DNA from: Clostridiales bacterium
GTDB lineage: Bacteria; Bacillota; Clostridia; Oscillospirales; Acutalibacteraceae
Assembly (NCBI GenBank): GCA_012522615.1
Contig: JAAYKB010000107.1
Location: 1-14,362 of the forward strand
DNA: 14,362 nucleotides
Direction of reading: 5' to 3'
This document shows, one piece after another, positions 14,361-14,362 of the stretch. Every line of letters starts with the position of its first letter. Positions within the stretch are counted from its first letter, which is position 1. The notes beneath the pieces were generated by a model. That model worked only from the letters and a program-made list of their open reading frames with translations, was not told where the DNA came from and ran no database searches. Made by a program: the position numbers and the translations under genes.

Positions 14361-14362
14361 CT

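Noticed and set aside
14328..14362. Recoding of TAG to an amino acid
   Set aside because: znuA, znuB and trmL end naturally at TAG at the expected family length, so TAG is a normal stop here.

Overview
The window looks like chromosomal DNA from an endospore-forming, Gram-positive member of the Clostridia; an Oscillospirales/Ruminococcaceae-like host is an inference. Evidence: two sporulation/germination genes (ypeB, spoVT), a BofC-like domain protein, strong purine-rich ribosome binding sites, sigma-A-type TTGACA/TATAAT promoters and many intrinsic terminators. TAA, TAG and TGA all act as stops.

Left part (1-2924), metal homeostasis: the N-terminus of an MntP-type manganese exporter leaves the window on the minus strand. 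It is divergent from a complete zinc-type ABC importer, znuA-znuC-znuB. Middle part (3028-8762), housekeeping and spore genes: ypeB; a convergent membrane-anchored BofC C-terminal-like protein; a full class A penicillin-binding protein; a 59-residue glycine-rich membrane protein too short for routine gene calling; trmL; and spoVT with a plausible sigma-G-type promoter. Hairpin terminators separate most of these units. This part is GC-rich (42 of 60 bases by hand count at 1741-1800).

The gap at 8763-9470 holds no sizeable gene but is rich in structure: a GC-rich fold, a 24-base perfect palindrome, a promoter, a 13-codon leader ORF whose stop codon touches an intrinsic terminator, and a further hairpin just before the next gene. 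This resembles an attenuator.

Right part (9471-14362), a more AT-rich cell-surface region (19 of 60 G+C at 12481-12540): a tightly coupled two-gene operon encodes a CDP-glycerol glycerophosphotransferase-family enzyme with an extra N-terminal membrane module, and a 924-residue protein joining a YidC/Oxa1-like membrane domain, a second multi-helix membrane region and an extracellular alkaline-phosphatase/sulfatase-superfamily domain of the LTA-synthase kind. The YidC-like core has Asn where canonical YidC has its conserved groove Arg. I regard this fusion and its partner as the most interesting system here. The working idea is a membrane-embedded machine for making or transferring a phospho-polyol (teichoic-like) surface polymer. 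The window ends in a secreted RCC1-repeat protein whose third 50-residue repeat is cut by an in-frame TAG.
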